From Streptomyces griseus subsp. griseus (GTDB taxonomy: Bacteria; Actinomycetota; Actinomycetes; Streptomycetales; Streptomycetaceae), in contig NZ_CP032543.1 of assembly GCF_003610995.1 (NCBI RefSeq), positions 3,100,001-3,164,000 of the forward strand: a DNA stretch of 64,000 nucleotides, read 5' to 3'. Both the position numbers and the translations under genes were made by a program. Each line of letters begins with the position of its first letter. The first letter of the stretch is position 1. Below, one piece after another: positions 1 through 9,757 of the stretch. The notes beneath the pieces are model-generated. The model ran no database searches, was not told the origin of the DNA, and saw nothing but the letters and a program-made list of their open reading frames with translations.

Positions 1-210
1 CCCAACAGCAAGCCACGGACCGGGCAGCTCCGGCTGCACATCGACGTCAGCGCCACCGACCGCGACCAGGACGCCGAACTGGAGCGGCTCCTAGCCCTCG
101 GCGCCAGGACCGCCGACGTCGGGCAGACCGGCAACGAGAGCTGGCACGTCCTGGCCGATCCGGAGGGCAACGAGTTCTGTCTCCTGCGCGCCCGCGTCCG
201 GCCGCTCTGA
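1..210 (+). CDS. VOC/glyoxalase-like protein, C-terminal end (partial)
   Basis: The window opens inside this gene. The last 69 codons read in frame 1 to a TGA at 208-210. The end matches the closing strand of the glyoxalase-like (VOC) fold, with the WHVLADPEGNEFCLL segment in which the Glu of EFC is usually a metal ligand in this superfamily. Metal use and substrate cannot be judged from the fragment. It converges with the TetR gene that follows. Confidence 0.75.
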   Translation, partial: PNSKPRTGQLRLHIDVSATDRDQDAELERLLALGARTADVGQTGNESWHVLADPEGNEFCLLRARVRPL

Positions 211-225
211 ACCGCGTACGGACTC

Positions 226-870
226 CTACGGCGCGTCGTCCACCGGCGGCTGCCACGGGCGGGCGTGCATCAGGTTCTCCAGGCCCGCCCAGGCGAAGTT
301 CATCAGGGTCGCCGCGGCCTCCTTCGCCGAGACGCCCGGGGTGTCGTTGGCCCAGCCCGCCAACGACTCGGCCGCGCCCACCAACGCCTGCGCGAGGCCC
401 GCCACATCGCGGTCCGCGAGGGCGGGGTCGCGGTGCGCCTCGCGGGCGGCGGCGCCGATCAGGCCCGTCACGAAGGCGACGATCTCGTCGCGCATCCCCA
501 GGACCTCGCCGATGAACGGCTCCCCGTGCGACCGCGCTTGGCGGTGCAGGACCGCCCAGCCGTCCGGGTTCTCCGCGGTGTGGGTGAAGAACGCCCGGAG
601 CCCCGACCAGAGTTGGCCGTCGGGGGGCAGCTCCGGGTCGACCCCGGCCCGTACCGCCTCCGCCAGGGCCTGCGCCTCGCGCCGGATGCAGGCGGAGAAC
701 AGGTCCTCCTTGGAGTGCAGGTAGAGGTAGACCAACGGCTTGGAGACGCCCGCCAGCTCGGCGATCTCGTCCATCGAGGCGGCCCGGTAACCGCGCTGGC
801 CGAAGGTCTGCACCGCGGCGTCCATCATCTGCCGCTCCCGCACGGCGCGTGGCATCCGCTTGCTCTTCAC
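226..870 (-). CDS. TetR/AcrR family transcriptional regulator
   Basis: A 214-residue one-component repressor. The N-terminal helix-turn-helix (about residues 8-55) has the family pattern, with MDEIAELAGVSKPLVYLYLHSKEDLF as its core; the C-terminal half is the ligand-binding helical domain. I chose the GTG at 870 because it directly precedes the basic leader KSKRMPRAVRERQ; an ATG at 855 is the alternative, and the frame upstream of 870 is low-complexity. It lies 103 bp downstream of the last gene of the NRPS operon on the same strand, so it may be co-transcribed and control that operon or its exporter. That role is inference from position only. Confidence 0.88.
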   Translation of the reverse strand: MKSKRMPRAVRERQMMDAAVQTFGQRGYRAASMDEIAELAGVSKPLVYLYLHSKEDLFSACIRREAQALAEAVRAGVDPELPPDGQLWSGLRAFFTHTAENPDGWAVLHRQARSHGEPFIGEVLGMRDEIVAFVTGLIGAAAREAHRDPALADRDVAGLAQALVGAAESLAGWANDTPGVSAKEAAATLMNFAWAGLENLMHARPWQPPVDDAP

Positions 871-973
871 CGCGCCCACGCCACCACACCCATGTCCGAC
901 GTCCTCCCCGTCCCTGCCACCCTGCACCTGGCCAGGGTACGGCTCCCCCGGCCGCGCCGCCGTGAGCGAGCCC

Positions 974-2991
974 TCAGCGGGCGGGCAGCGCGGGACTCCC
1001 GCACACCAGCAGCGGGCCGCCCGGAACCGTCGCGTACAGGACTCCGGCGTGGGCCGCGAGGGCGGTGCGCGGGCCGGGCGGCGGACCCGGCGCCCCCGCG
1101 TCCGTGAAGGGGACGGGGCCGTCGGCCGGACCCGCCGGGAGCCGGGTGCGCAGCCGGCCGTCGGCGGTGACCGCCCAGAGCCGGCAGTTCAGCGTGGCCA
1201 GGGCGAGGGCGCCGCCCGCGTCCCCCAGCACCCGCCACGGTCCGTCCGGGGCCAGGGCGGACAGGTGGTGCAGAGTGTCGTCGTGCGGGGTCACGGCGAA
1301 GATCCCGGCGTCGCAGAGCGCCAGCCCGGTCGTCCCCGGGGGCACCTCGCCCACCTCGGCCCACTCCTCCTCGTGGGGTGCGGCCTCCGGGGCGCGACGC
1401 AGCAGCCGGCCGTCCTCGGTGGCCGCGTACAGTTCCAGCGGCAGCCCGCCGGCCGCCTCGCGCCCCGCGGCCATCGCCAGGACGCGCGGCGCGGTCCCCA
1501 CCGGGCGCCAGGGCAGGTTCTGCCCGGAGACCGCCCGGCAGAGCAGCCTGCCCCGGGTGTCCGCGCCGAACAGGACGGACTCGCAGGCCGCGAGCGCCCG
1601 CACCTCGTCCGGCCCGCCCGCCACGTCCCAGCCGCCGCCGGGGGCCGCGCCGCTCAGCCGGTCCAGCACGTTGCGGGTCACCCGGTCGACGACCGGGTCG
1701 TCCGCCAGGACGCTCCCCCAGTTGATCGTCCCCGCGTTGAACACCGTGCCCGCGCCGAGCCGGAAGACGCCCATCGTGGCCGCCCCGCCCTGCCCGTACT
1801 CGCGCCAGTGCCGCAGGTCGGCGGTGGCCAGCACGACGAAGGAACCGGGGGTGCCGTCCACACCCGTCGCCCTCGGCACCCCGTCGGTCCACTCCAGCGC
1901 GCAGGCGTCCGTCTCGTAGCCGAGGGCTCCGCGCGCGAAGGGTTCGCCGTCGGTGAGGCCGGTGCCCTCGAAGGCCCAGTGGTCCGCGAACCGGGCCGTG
2001 TACGCCTCCTTCCCCATCACCGCCATGCCCTCGCCCCAGGCGCCCGCACCCCGACGGAAGCTGAGGCCGGTCATGGTGTTCTCCGGGCGGTCGACGGGGG
2101 CGCTGGACCACTCCACGGTGGTGCGGCGCGGGTCGATCGCCGTCATCGGGTCGCTCACCGCGTCCCGGTGGCAGACCATGGTGCGCCCGTCGTCCTCCAG
2201 ACGCATCTGCCACCAGGCGGTGTTGGCCGCGAAGAAGGCGACGTTGCCGCCGCGCCGGGCGAAGGCCTCGACGCTGTCGCGCATCTCCATCGACCAGTAC
2301 TCGTCATGCCCGTTCACCACCAGCATGCGGTAGTGGGAGAGCAGTTCGTCGCCGTTGTGCAGGTCGAGGCCGGAGCAGAAGTCCACCTGGTAGCCGGCGC
2401 CGGGGAGCCAGCGCAGCAACCCCTCCTCCCAGCGCTCGGGGGGCGGGCCGCCTCCCGGGGCGTCGAAGGGGACGCGGGCCGCGCGGTAGGGCTGCTCGGC
2501 GTAGTACAGGCCCCGGTGCGGCTGACCGGCGTGGGTGTAGGCCCGCCAGGTGGCGAAGGGGATCGAGACGAGGATGCGGGAGGCGGTGCCGGGGCGGGCG
2601 GCGCGCACCGCGAACCAGACCTCGTGCTCGGCCTCGCAGGTGGGGGCCGGTTCTCCTCCGGTACGTCGAAGGTGGCGCGGTAGAGGGAGCTGGGCCACTC
2701 CTCGGGGACGGTCAGCGTCCAGTCGGGGGCGCGGAGCGTGGCGGTGAGCCGGACCTGCTCACCGATGACCTCGGTGACCGTGACCCGTACGGCAGCCCCG
2801 GCGGCTCCCGTCAGATGGAAGGCCAGGTCGTCGCCCTGGGCACAGGAGGTCCGGTCGGCCCGGGCGCGGAGCGGCTCACCGGTGGCGGGACCGGGCGCGA
2901 CGGGGCCTGCCGTCCTCGCCTCGGGGGCCGGGCGCGTGCCGCCGTCGTCTCCCCCGGTCCCGCCCGTGCCGCCGCCGTCTCCCCCGGTCAC
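974..2991 (-). CDS. N,N-dimethylformamidase large-subunit-like protein with beta-propeller-like tail (frameshifted)
   Basis: Last gene of the NRPS operon. Its GTG at 2991 overlaps the upstream stop as GTGA and follows a GGGGAGG ribosome site. About 100 residues into the protein the frame breaks: one frame reads to VPEEN near 2650 and a second continues CEAEHEVWFAV down to the TGA at 974. Adding one base to the five-G run at 2642-2646 (plus strand) restores one frame of about 670 residues. The body matches the N,N-dimethylformamidase beta-subunit-like C-terminal family, with VVNGHDEYWS, GGNVAFFAANTAWWQ and TINWG motifs. The last 200 residues show repeated strands ending in WxV or LYA, like a tachylectin-type propeller. 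Known relatives cleave formamides; the substrate here is unknown. The break may be a sequencing error or real decay. Confidence 0.72.
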
Positions 2992-4625
2992 GTCCGTGCC
3001 CTCCCCGCCGTGTCCAACAGCTCTGCCACCCCGCTCAGGAGCGGCGCCCGCCCGCACGCCGCCGCGACGACCAGCTCCTCGATCCCGTACAGGTGCGCCC
3101 GGATCGTCTCCGGCGGGAGATAGGCCGTGTCGGCGGTCAACGACACCGCGAGCGCGTCGTCCTCCTCGGTGATGTGCAGGCAGTAGCGGCACGCCACCCG
3201 TTCCTGGGTGGCCGGGAACCCGAAGACCGTCCGGCCGCGCAGCTCCGCCAGTTGGGCGACGGTGGGCGCGGGACCGGGCGGGGCCGCGCGCTCCACCAGC
3301 CGCATGTCGTTGAAGCAGCAGTACGGGTGGACCTCGGCCCCCCGCTCCGCACGCATCCGCTCACCGAGCACGTCCCACTCCACCGGGTCGTACACGGCGG
3401 CCCGGTAGGAGCGCAGGGCCGCCCGGTAGGCGGCGGGCAGCAGGTCGGCGAAGGACGGATCAGGTGTACGGGCCGCCTCCAGGTCCAGGACGAAGAGGCC
3501 GTCCTGCGACAGCGTGGTGACCAGGTCCCGGTGGCCGGGGGCCGTGCGGTTGCCGACGATCGGCATGACCGCCGCCGTACGGTGCCCCTGCCCGGCCGCC
3601 ACCAGCACCGCCGCCGCCGTGAGCAGCACCGTGGAACCGCTGACCCGATGGGCGGTGGCCACCGCGGCGACCGCACGCGCCAGGGCCGGTGAGACGATCC
3701 GGCCGGTCCAGAAGCGGGGGGCGCGGGGGGCCGCGACCGGTTCGGGGAACATCGTGGCGGGGGCGGCCCGGTAGCCCGCCTCCCAGTGCGCCAGGGCCGC
3801 CGCACCGCGCCGCCCGCCCGTGTCGCCGTGCTGCTCCCGGGCCAGGTCGAGGGGGGTGGCGGCGGGCGGGCGTCCGGCCGAACCCCGGCGGATCAGAAGG
3901 CGCAGGTCCCGGACGAGGACCTCCGCGCCGTGGCCGTCGGCCGCCAGATGGCAGAGGACCAGGACGGCATGGGTGACCCGGTCCCCGACCGCCACCAGGG
4001 CGGCCCGCACCGGCCACTCGGAGGAGTAGGCGAAGCGGGTGGCGGAGAGCCGGTCCACGAGGGCCCGGGCCTCGTGTGCGGCGTCCGCCGGGTCCGGGAC
4101 GCGGACGAGGGTGACCGGGAGCAGGCCGGTGGCCGCGAGCCGCTGCCCGGCGTCCCGGCCGTCGGACGAGAGCTCCAGCCGGGTACGGAGCGCCTCATGA
4201 CGCCCCATCAGCGCCGCCAGGCCCTGGACCGCCTCCGCCACCGTCACCGGGCGCCCCCGGTCGGCGAGCGGCAGGGTCCGGCCGATGTTGAAGTAGTGGT
4301 CGTTGGGCGCGGTGCGGCGGATGGCGTGCCAGATCGCCCGCTGCCCCCAGGTCAGCGGCGCCCGCCCGTCACGGTCACCGCCGAACTCCACGGTGACCGT
4401 GGCGGGCTCGGTGACGGCGGACTCCCCGGCGACGACGGGTTCCCCGGTGGAGAGCGATTCCGCGGCGACAGGGACCGTGCCCCTGGCGGCCGCTCCGGTG
4501 GCCGCCTCCTCGGCGACTCCGGCCGAGGCCGGTCCGGTCTCCGCCCCGACACGGGCCGCGACGTCCGCCCCGGCCCCGGTCCGGGCCCCCCGTTCGGCCA
4601 CCGCACGCGGCTCAGCCATCGTCAT
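2988..4625 (-). CDS. Stand-alone NRPS condensation-domain protein
   Basis: A 545-residue protein with a Pro/Ala/Thr-rich leader of about 85 residues, then a single condensation domain (about 90-530). The active-site motif reads CHLAADG: the second His, taken as catalytic in this family, and the Asp and Gly are kept, but the first His is Cys. Other marks are the start LTWGQRAIWHA and the HEALRTR segment. It begins inside the end of the carrier-protein gene (ATG at 4625; a second ATG at 4619 overlaps the stop by 8 nt) and ends in a GTGA overlap with the dimethylformamidase-like gene. A free C domain next to a free carrier suggests that it joins a carrier-bound acid to an amine or to an upstream chain. 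Confidence 0.9.
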   Translation of the reverse strand: MTMAEPRAVAERGARTGAGADVAARVGAETGPASAGVAEEAATGAAARGTVPVAAESLSTGEPVVAGESAVTEPATVTVEFGGDRDGRAPLTWGQRAIWHAIRRTAPNDHYFNIGRTLPLADRGRPVTVAEAVQGLAALMGRHEALRTRLELSSDGRDAGQRLAATGLLPVTLVRVPDPADAAHEARALVDRLSATRFAYSSEWPVRAALVAVGDRVTHAVLVLCHLAADGHGAEVLVRDLRLLIRRGSAGRPPAATPLDLAREQHGDTGGRRGAAALAHWEAGYRAAPATMFPEPVAAPRAPRFWTGRIVSPALARAVAAVATAHRVSGSTVLLTAAAVLVAAGQGHRTAAVMPIVGNRTAPGHRDLVTTLSQDGLFVLDLEAARTPDPSFADLLPAAYRAALRSYRAAVYDPVEWDVLGERMRAERGAEVHPYCCFNDMRLVERAAPPGPAPTVAQLAELRGRTVFGFPATQERVACRYCLHITEEDDALAVSLTADTAYLPPETIRAHLYGIEELVVAAACGRAPLLSGVAELLDTAGRART

Positions 4626-4896
4626 CGCCGCCCCCGGTCAGCTCGGCGATGTGGTCCACCAGGCCGTCGAGGTCGTCCAGGAAGCGGAACGGGCCGTCGA
4701 GGTCGAGGATGATCCCGAACTCCTCCTCCACGGCGTCGATCAGCCGGAGGAACGCCAGCGAGGAGACCCCCAGCGCGGTCAGCGAACCGCCGTCCTCCAG
4801 GATCTCGGTCTCGGTCACCTCGCCGTCCGTCGCCCCGGAGACCAGCTCCGCGACCCGGGCGCGCAGCACGGAGAGGCTCTCCGCCCCGGCCGTCAT
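4612..4896 (-). CDS. Free-standing acyl/peptidyl carrier protein
   Basis: A 94-residue carrier protein. The phosphopantetheine-site motif is ALGVSSLAFLRLID, with Ser in the expected place before Leu, and the flanking helix pattern of the PP-binding fold is clear (VEEEFGIILDLD). The ATG at 4896 overlaps the MbtH stop as ATGA. No catalytic domain is attached, so it should be loaded in trans. The stand-alone acyl-AMP ligase of the same operon is the obvious loader, and the free condensation domain next door the likely user. Both partnerships are inferred from gene order. Confidence 0.88.
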   Translation of the reverse strand: MTAGAESLSVLRARVAELVSGATDGEVTETEILEDGGSLTALGVSSLAFLRLIDAVEEEFGIILDLDGPFRFLDDLDGLVDHIAELTGGGDDDG

Positions 4897-5120
4897 CCGT
4901 CCACCGCCCCGGCCGCCCGGCCGGTCTGCTCCGCGAGACGGCGGCGCAGCGAGAGCGGCCGGATGTCCGGCCACACCCGGTCGACGTGCGCCATGCACTC
5001 CTCCTCCGAGCCCTGGAACCCCTCCACCCGCCAGCCGGCCGGCGGCGCCGTCCGGGCGGGCCAGAGCGCGTGCTGCTCCTCGTCGTTGACGACCACCTGG
5101 TACACCGTCGTGTCACTCAT
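4893..5120 (-). CDS. MbtH-like protein
   Basis: A 75-residue MbtH-family chaperone, which in known systems binds adenylation domains and is needed for their folding or activity. The family signature is present: NDEEQHALWP, then PPAGW, then VDRVWPDIRPLSL with the conserved Trp residues. Its ATG overlaps the end of the upstream NRPS gene by 8 nt (ATGAGTGA) and its stop overlaps the carrier gene, so it should be made in step with the synthetases. Which of the three NRPS adenylation domains depends on it cannot be told from sequence. Confidence 0.95.
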   Translation of the reverse strand: MSDTTVYQVVVNDEEQHALWPARTAPPAGWRVEGFQGSEEECMAHVDRVWPDIRPLSLRRRLAEQTGRAAGAVDG

Positions 5121-8100
5121 CGCCGCTCTTCCTCACTGCCGCGCTGTCCGCCGCTGTCTGCTGGAGTCCGTCCACCGCGTCGGAGACGCCGGTGAGCGTG
5201 GGGGTGTCGAAGAAGACGTCGAGGGGGACCTCGACGCCGAGCCGTTTACGGATGCGGGCCGCGATGGCCGTGATCGTCAGCGAGTGGCCGCCGAGGTCGA
5301 AGAGGTCCTCGTCGGGTCCGATGTCGTCCAGCCGCAGCACCTCCTGCCAGATCTCCCGCACCACTTCGGCGGCGCTTCCCCGCGTCACGGCGGCCACGGG
5401 CGTCGCGGGCGCGTCCGGCCGGAGCCTCGGCGGCTCGGGCAGCCGCGACCGGTCGACCTTGCCGTTGGGCGTCAGGGGCAGTGCGGGCAGCGGGACCACG
5501 GCCGCGGGCACCATCACCGCGGGCAGGGTGCGCGCCAGCAGGCGGCGCAGCTCGTCGGCGGCCGGAGCCTCCGGCGCCCCGACGACGTACGCCACCAGCC
5601 GTGCCTCGTCCTCGTCCGTGCCGTCGTCCAGGACCACCACTGCCTGGGACACCTGGGGGTGTTCGGCGAGGCGGGCCTCGATCTCCCCCAACTCGATGCG
5701 GTGGCCGCGCAGTTTCACCTGGCTGTCCAGGCGGCCCGCGAACTCCAGCCGCCCGTCCGGCAGTCGGCGCACGAGGTCACCGGTGCGGTAGAGCCGGGCA
5801 CCGGGCGGGCCCCAGGGGTCGGGGACGAAGCACCGCGCGGTCAGCCCCGGCCGCCCCCGGTATCCGTGGGCCACCCCCGCGCCGCCGAGATGGAGTTCGC
5901 CGGGGAGGTGGTCGGGGACGGGTTCGCCCCGCACGTCGAGTACGTAGGCCCGGGTCGCGGCCAGGGGGTGGCCGATCGCGACGGGGGCGCCGGTGGTGAA
6001 GTGGGCCAGGGTGGACCACACGGTGGTCTCGGTGGGGCCGTAGACGTTCACCAACCGGCCGCACACACGCGCCAGTTCCTCCGCCAGCGGGGTAGGAAGC
6101 GCCTCACCGCCCGCGATGGCCACCAGGTCCGGGTGGTCGAAGCCGGCGGCCAGCAGGAGCCGCCAGCTGCTCGGCGTGGCCTGGACGTGGCTGACCTCGT
6201 GGGCGTCGATCAGCTTCATCAGGGCTCCGCCGTCGCGCTGCCGGCCCTCCGGTACGAGGACGACGCGCGCGCCGGTCGTCAGGGGCAGCAGCAGTTCCAC
6301 GGTGGAGATGTCGAAGGAGAGCGAGGTGAGCCCGAGCCAGCGGTCCCGGGGGCCCGCCCGGAGGTGGTCCGCCATCGTCGCCAGCAGGTTGGCGAGCGCG
6401 CTGTGCGGGATCTCGACGCCCTTGGGCCGTCCCGTGGAACCCGAGGTGTAGATGACGTACGCCGGGTCCCCGGCCGCCGGAGCGGCCGGACGGGCCCCCG
6501 GGGCCGGGGACGGACGCGACGGCGCCTCTTCCCCGGCGCCCCGGGGAGGAGGACCGGCAGCCCGCCCGGCGCCGGACCCTCGATGACGAGTGCGGCCAGG
6601 CCCGCGTCGGCCCGGACGAACTCCAGCCGCTCCACCGGGTACCCGGGGTCGAGGGGAACGTACGCCGCTCCCGCCCTCAACACACCGAGGACAGCGATCA
6701 GTTCCTGCACCGACCGGGGCACCTGGACGCCCACCAGATCCCCGGTGGAGAGGCCGGCCGAGGCGAGCCGGTCCGCGAAGTCCGCTACCTGTGCGTCCAG
6801 TTCGCCGTAGGAGAGCTCCCCGCCGTCCGGCGTCACCACGGCCACGGCGGCCGGGTCGGCCACCACCCGCTCCGCGAACATCGACACCACGGTGGCACCC
6901 GCCGGGCAGGCGGCTGGCCGCTCACCGCTCACGGGCAGGGCCCCCGCCAGCTCCTCGCCCGCCAGCAGCGGCAGCGCGCGGAGCGGGGCCTCGGTGGCTC
7001 CCGGCGCGGTCACCACGGCGTCGAGAAGCGTACGGAAGTGGTCCACGATCCGGGCGGGCGCGCCGGGGGCGAAGGCCTCGGCCCGGTACTGGAGAGAGCC
7101 TTCGAGGCCCTGCGGCCCGTCCACCAACTGGAGGTGGGCGAGGTTGCGTACGGCGTGGGTGAAGCCGATCCAGTCGATCTCCGAACCCGGCGCCCCCTCC
7201 GCCTCCCAGCCCGTGCGGCGGCGGTAGCTGACCGAGAGCGGGGTGAGCGCCGTGCGCGGGGTGAGGGCGGTGACCGCCCGGCCGAGCGGCACGGGGCGGT
7301 GTCCGTAGACCGCCCGCAGCTCGGTACGGACCTCCTGGGCGAAGTCGGCGAACGGCCGCTCGGGGTCCGGGTGGGAGGAGACCGGCAGCTCGTTGACGTG
7401 CAGCCCGATGTGTTCGGGACTGCCGGGAAGCCGGGTCGACAGCTCCAGGGCGGTGGTGGGGACCTGGTTCCCGTAGCGGAAGAGGAGGGTGTGCCAGAGG
7501 GCGAGGAGCAGTTCGAAGCGGGTGACGCCGAGGGCTTGCGCGGTCTGGGTGAGACGCGCGTCGGGTCCGGGGCCGAGGGTGAAGCCGTGGGCGGCGCCCG
7601 GCGCGGGCCGGGTGGCGTCCGGTACGGAGGCGGCCAGGCCGGGGAGGGAGGGCGGGGCCGGGTCGTGCCAGCGGTCCGCCCAGAACTCCCGGGCCAGGGA
7701 GACCTGCCGGGCGTCCGGTTCGGCGGCCCCGACCGTGACGTCGAGAGGAGCGGGGTGGGTGTCCAGGCCGAGGACCTCCGCGAGCAGGACGTCCTTCGAC
7801 GTTCCGTCGAAGACCAGGTGGTGGACGACGACGTGCAGCACCCGGGGCCCGTCCCCGGCCGTCACCAGCGCGAACCGCACGAGCGGTCCGCCGGTCAGGT
7901 CGAACGGCCGGGTGCTCAGCTCCGCGAGGAGGGCGTCCAGCTCGCCCGGGGCGCAGGTCAGCTCGGTCGGTACGGGCGCGGGCCCGGCCGCCGGGACGAG
8001 CGCGGGCCCGTCCGGGTCGACCCGTGAGCACAGCACCGGGTGCCGGTCCAGGAGGCGGGCGCAGCGGTCGGCCAGCGCCCGGGCGTCGGGCGGGGCGGGG

Positions 8101-8213
8101 AACCGGACGGTGAGCGCGAGGTGGTGGGCGGCGCCGGGGGCGAGCACCTGTTCGTTGACCCACAGGCCGTGCTGGGCCGGGCTGAGCGGTCGGGAGGGGA
8201 AGGTCGTCGTCAT
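5113..8213 (-). CDS. NRPS module C-A-PCP, glycine-like pocket (frameshifted)
   Basis: One elongation module of about 1,030 residues. The C domain has HHLVFDG; the A domain has [18 protein letters not shown] and NGKVDRSRL; the PCP has LGGHSLT. Aligned on GrsA PheA, the pocket reads D-I-V-Q-I-G-V-V-W-K, a conservative variant of the glycine code DILQLGLIWK as I recall it. The frame breaks between VLLPGAPG and DPAYVIYTSG, near 6495-6550. One extra base in the GC run at about 6541-6546 restores continuity, and the 3,101-nt length is one base short of a multiple of three. The ATG at 8213 overlaps the acyl-AMP ligase stop (ATGA). If the lesion is real, the synthetase is split and the pathway is probably dead. 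Confidence 0.85.
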
Positions 8214-9757
8214 CGCAGGGCCTCGTCGTCCAGGAGCAGGCGCAGCTCGCGCTTGAGGATCTTGCCGCCCTCGTTGCGGGGCAGGAAGGGGCGGAACAGC
8301 AGGCGGGTGGGGAGTTCGTGCGGGGCGAGCCGTTCGAGCAGGAAGGTCCGCAGCGCGGGTGCGCTCAGCTCTTCGCGCACCACGACCACGGCGGCGACGA
8401 CCGAGCCGAGCACGGGGTGCGGGACACCGAGGGCCGCCGCGTCCACGACGGCCGGGTGGGCGTGGAGCGCGTCCTCCACCTGGATCGTGGAGACCTTGTA
8501 GGCACCGGACTTGATCACGTCCCGCTCCCGGTCCAGCAGGTGCAGATACCCCTCCTCGTCCAGCATCCCGAGGTCCCCCATGCGCACCCACCGGCCCTGG
8601 AAGACCTCGGGACCGGCCGTCGTCGCGCCGTCGGCCGGTTCGAGGTAGGCGCGCGGCAGGGCCGGGGAGCGCAGCCAGACCTCGCCCGGCTCACCGGCCG
8701 GCAGCGGGTCCCCGTCCGGGGTGGTGATCCGCAGGCCGTTGGCGGAGGCGGGGCGGCCCGGGGAGTCGGGGCGTTCGGGATCGAAGAGGAGGGTGAGCTG
8801 GGCGGGCGCGGCCTCGGTGGAGGTGTAGTAGTTGACGACCTGGGCGTGGGGGAAGGCGCGGGCGAGGCCGAGTGCGACCGGTTGCGGCAGGGCGGCGGCG
8901 GTCGACCCGACGAGCCGCACGCTGTCGGTGGCGTACCGGCGGGCGGAGTCGGAGCCGAGCAGTTCGATGGCCATGGACGGGACGAGGAAGACACTGCCCG
9001 CCTCGTACTTCTCGATGAGCCGGGCGAACCGCCCCGGGGTGAACTGGGGTGCGGCCACCGCCGTGGCGGCCGAGTCGAGTGCGTTGACCAGCATGGTCTG
9101 CCCGGCGTTGGTGCCGACCGGGAAGGCGTGCAGGAAGTGACGGGAGTGGCGCAGGGGGCGGCGACGCTCGTCGAGGGTGCAGCCGTGCGCCAGGTTGGCG
9201 TGGGCGGCGGTGACCCCCTTGGGCGTGCCGGTGGTACCCGAGGTGTAGAGGATCTGGGCGAGGGAGCCGGGGTCGGGGGCGCGCAGCACCGCCGTTCGGG
9301 CCGCGCCCTCCGTCACCAGCTCCGCGTCCGGTGCCGCCCACACCCCCGTGGGCAGCACACCGGGAGGGAGGTGCGCGCCGGCCGGGTGGAGGAGCGCCGA
9401 GGCACTGCTGTCCGCGAGGACATGGGCGGCCACCGCGGGGGCCTGCCGGTCCGAGAGCGGTACGGCCACCAGGCCGGCGCGCAGGACACCGCAGAAGGCG
9501 ACGGCGTACGCGGTCCAGTCGCCGCTGCCGTAGCGGAGCACGATCCGCGCACCGGGCTCCAGGCCCCGGGACCGCAGTCCGGCCGCGAGGTGCCCGGCGC
9601 GCTCGTACCACTCGCCGAACGTCAGCGTGCGCGGGCCGCAGATCAGCGCGGTGCGCTCCGGCTCGGTGCCCGCACGGTGGGCGAGCAGGGCGGACAGGGT
9701 GGCGGGCGCGTGGGCCCGGGAAGCCGACGCGGGGGCGTGGCGGGGGTGGGCGGTCAC
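8210..9757 (-). CDS. Stand-alone acyl-AMP ligase / acyl-CoA synthetase family
   Basis: A 515-residue ANL-superfamily adenylating enzyme. Motifs in order: [13 protein letters not shown] (P-loop), [29 protein letters not shown], and a C-terminal GGKILKREL carrying the adenylation Lys. No condensation or carrier domain is attached and it is not an amino-acid type A domain in layout. The likely job is to activate the starter acid and load the free carrier protein encoded downstream. The GTG at 9757 overlaps the previous stop (GTGA). Substrate (aryl, fatty or other acid) is not predictable here, and no dihydroxybenzoate or similar starter-biosynthesis genes lie in the window. Confidence 0.9.
   Translation of the reverse strand: MTAHPRHAPASASRAHAPATLSALLAHRAGTEPERTALICGPRTLTFGEWYERAGHLAAGLRSRGLEPGARIVLRYGSGDWTAYAVAFCGVLRAGLVAVPLSDRQAPAVAAHVLADSSASALLHPAGAHLPPGVLPTGVWAAPDAELVTEGAARTAVLRAPDPGSLAQILYTSGTTGTPKGVTAAHANLAHGCTLDERRRPLRHSRHFLHAFPVGTNAGQTMLVNALDSAATAVAAPQFTPGRFARLIEKYEAGSVFLVPSMAIELLGSDSARRYATDSVRLVGSTAAALPQPVALGLARAFPHAQVVNYYTSTEAAPAQLTLLFDPERPDSPGRPASANGLRITTPDGDPLPAGEPGEVWLRSPALPRAYLEPADGATTAGPEVFQGRWVRMGDLGMLDEEGYLHLLDRERDVIKSGAYKVSTIQVEDALHAHPAVVDAAALGVPHPVLGSVVAAVVVVREELSAPALRTFLLERLAPHELPTRLLFRPFLPRNEGGKILKRELRLLLDDEALR

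Noticed and set aside
860..2683. Long plus-strand open frame opposite the DMFase-like gene
   Set aside because: Arg/Pro/Gly-rich translation without domain logic; the opposite strand has clear motifs. It is a GC-driven shadow.
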